The translations under genes and the position numbers were made by a program. A stretch of DNA of 6,621 bases, from NCBI GenBank assembly GCA_964510785.1, contig CAZECM010000132.1:1-6621 (forward strand), given 5' to 3'. Below, piece after piece: positions 5,673-6,621 of this stretch (the first letter of the stretch is position 1; each line of letters starts with the position of its first letter). This stretch comes from JAAYZM01 sp964510785. GTDB lineage: Bacteria > Actinomycetota > Actinomycetes > Actinomycetales > Cellulomonadaceae. Under the pieces are notes generated by a model. It saw only the letters and a list, made by a program, of their open reading frames with translations. It searched no databases and had not been told where the DNA came from.

Positions 5673-6621
5673 TCAGGCGCCCGACCGCTCGCGCACGGCC
5701 GCGACGATCCTGGCGACCGCCTCGTCGACAGGCACGCCGTTGTCCTGCGTGCCGTCGCGATAGCGGAAGGACACGGCCCCGGCCTCGACGTCCTCGCCGC
5801 CCGCGATCAGCACGAACGGCACCTTCTGGGTGCTCGCGGTGCGGATCTTCTTGCCGAAGCGATCGTCCGACAGGTCGATCTCGGCACGGATACCCTCGGC
5901 GCGCAGCCGTGCGACCACCTGCTGCAGGTAGTCGTTGAACGGCTCGGCGACGGGCACGGCGAGCACCTGGACGGGCGCGAGCCACGCCGGGAACGCTCCG
6001 GCGTAGTGCTCGACGAGGATCGCGAAGAACCGCTCGATCGAGCCGAAGAGCGCCCGGTGGATCATCACGGGACGCTGCCGCGAGCCGTCCGCCGCGGTGT
6101 ACTCGAGGTCGAAGAGCTCCGGCTCGAAGAAGTCGAGCTGGATCGTCGAGAGCTGCCACGTGCGACCGATCGCGTCCTTGGCCTGCACGGAGATCTTGGG
6201 ACCGTAGAACGCGGCGCCGCCCGGGTCGTCGACGAGGTCGAGGCCCGACGCCGTCGCCACCTCGCGCAGCGTCTCGGTCGCGGACTCCCACGTCGCGTCG
6301 TCGCCCACGGACTTCTCCGGGTCGCGGGTCGACAGCTCGAGGTAGAAGTCGTCGAGGCCGTAGTCACGCAGCAGGTCCAGGACGAACGTGAGGAGCGACT
6401 CGAGCTCGTCGCGCATCTGGTCGGTCGTGGTGTAGATGTGCGCGTCGTCCTGGGTGAACCCGCGCGCTCGGGTCATGCCGTGCACCACGCCCGACTTCTC
6501 GTAGCGGTACACCATGCCGAACTCGAAGAGCCGCAGCGGCAGCTCGCGGTACGAGCGGCCCCGCGAGGAGTAGACCAGGTTGTGCATCGGGCAGTTCATG
6601 GGCTTGAGGTAGTAGTCCTGG
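5673..6621 (-). CDS. thrS: Threonyl-tRNA synthetase, C-terminal part (start outside the window)
   Basis: This class II synthetase charges tRNA-Thr in the cytoplasm. The window holds the last 315 residues, covering most of the catalytic core and the anticodon-binding domain. The N-terminal TGS and editing domains lie beyond the right edge. The zinc that recognises threonine is bound by C10 (KPMNCPMH), H61 (QDDAHIY) and H188 (MIHRALFGS), numbered from the window edge. Their spacing matches E. coli C334, H385 and H511 to within one residue. Motif 2 arginine R39 (VYRYE) and motif 3 arginine R197 (GSIERF) are both intact. The anticodon-binding domain covers roughly 215-308, with GKKIRTAS and VSFRYRDGTQDNGV. 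It ends at TGA 5673-5675, two bases before the next start. No truncation or frameshift is seen in the visible part. It is probably the first or an early gene of the operon; its promoter and any T-box or leader control are out of view. Confidence 0.97.
   Translation of the reverse strand, partial: QDYYLKPMNCPMHNLVYSSRGRSYRELPLRLFEFGMVYRYEKSGVVHGMTRARGFTQDDAHIYTTTDQMRDELESLLTFVLDLLRDYGLDDFYLELSTRDPEKSVGDDATWESATETLREVATASGLDLVDDPGGAAFYGPKISVQAKDAIGRTWQLSTIQLDFFEPELFDLEYTAADGSRQRPVMIHRALFGSIERFFAILVEHYAGAFPAWLAPVQVLAVPVAEPFNDYLQQVVARLRAEGIRAEIDLSDDRFGKKIRTASTQKVPFVLIAGGEDVEAGAVSFRYRDGTQDNGVPVDEAVARIVAAVRERSGA

Noticed and set aside
4756..5763. Plus-strand open frame (335 codons) opposite pgsA, the HIT gene and the thrS end
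   Set aside because: It spans antisense to three real genes and their gaps and has no recognisable domain or convincing start signal.

Overview
The window is a stretch of very G+C-rich, codon-dense actinobacterial chromosome. Every gene I can support lies on the minus strand, so transcription runs from right to left. The gene set for phosphatidylinositol and its mannosides (PIMs), which is characteristic of Actinomycetota, together with the extreme G+C, points to an actinomycete. A Micrococcales-type organism (Cellulomonas/Promicromonospora relatives) is my guess from general look only.

Layout in order of transcription: 6621-5673, the 3' half of thrS (threonyl-tRNA synthetase; the start lies outside); 5670-5107, a HIT-domain protein resembling mycobacterial Ap4A phosphorylase; 5088-4480, a CDP-alcohol phosphatidyltransferase (phosphatidylinositol phosphate synthase, PgsA); 4480-3527, a PIM acyltransferase (PatA type); 3530-2295, the PI alpha-mannosyltransferase PimA; 2298-1729, a small one-helix membrane protein of unknown function, weakly LemA-like; 1729-614, a PrsW-family intramembrane protease; then a 151-bp gap; and 462-1, the 5' half of pdxS (pyridoxal 5'-phosphate synthase lyase subunit; the end lies outside).

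The first seven genes look like one operon. The thrS/HIT gap is 2 nt and the HIT/pgsA gap is 17 to 18 nt. Each of the next four junctions is a stop/start overlap (TGATG, ATGA, ATGA, TGATG). Functionally the core makes the PIM anchor: PgsA makes PI phosphate, PimA adds the first mannose to PI, and PatA acylates that mannose. The order thrS-HIT-pgsA-acyltransferase-pimA-membrane protein, with pdxS nearby, matches the Mycobacterium tuberculosis Rv2614c-Rv2606c neighbourhood as I remember it. The least explained parts are the two membrane proteins coupled to the end of the PIM genes.

Non-coding features are few: a candidate promoter and a 16-bp palindrome ahead of pdxS, a small hairpin just after the prsW stop, and a 22-bp perfect palindrome inside the start of pgsA. 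I see no tRNA, rRNA, mobile element, CRISPR array or recognisable riboswitch, and no clearly novel system.
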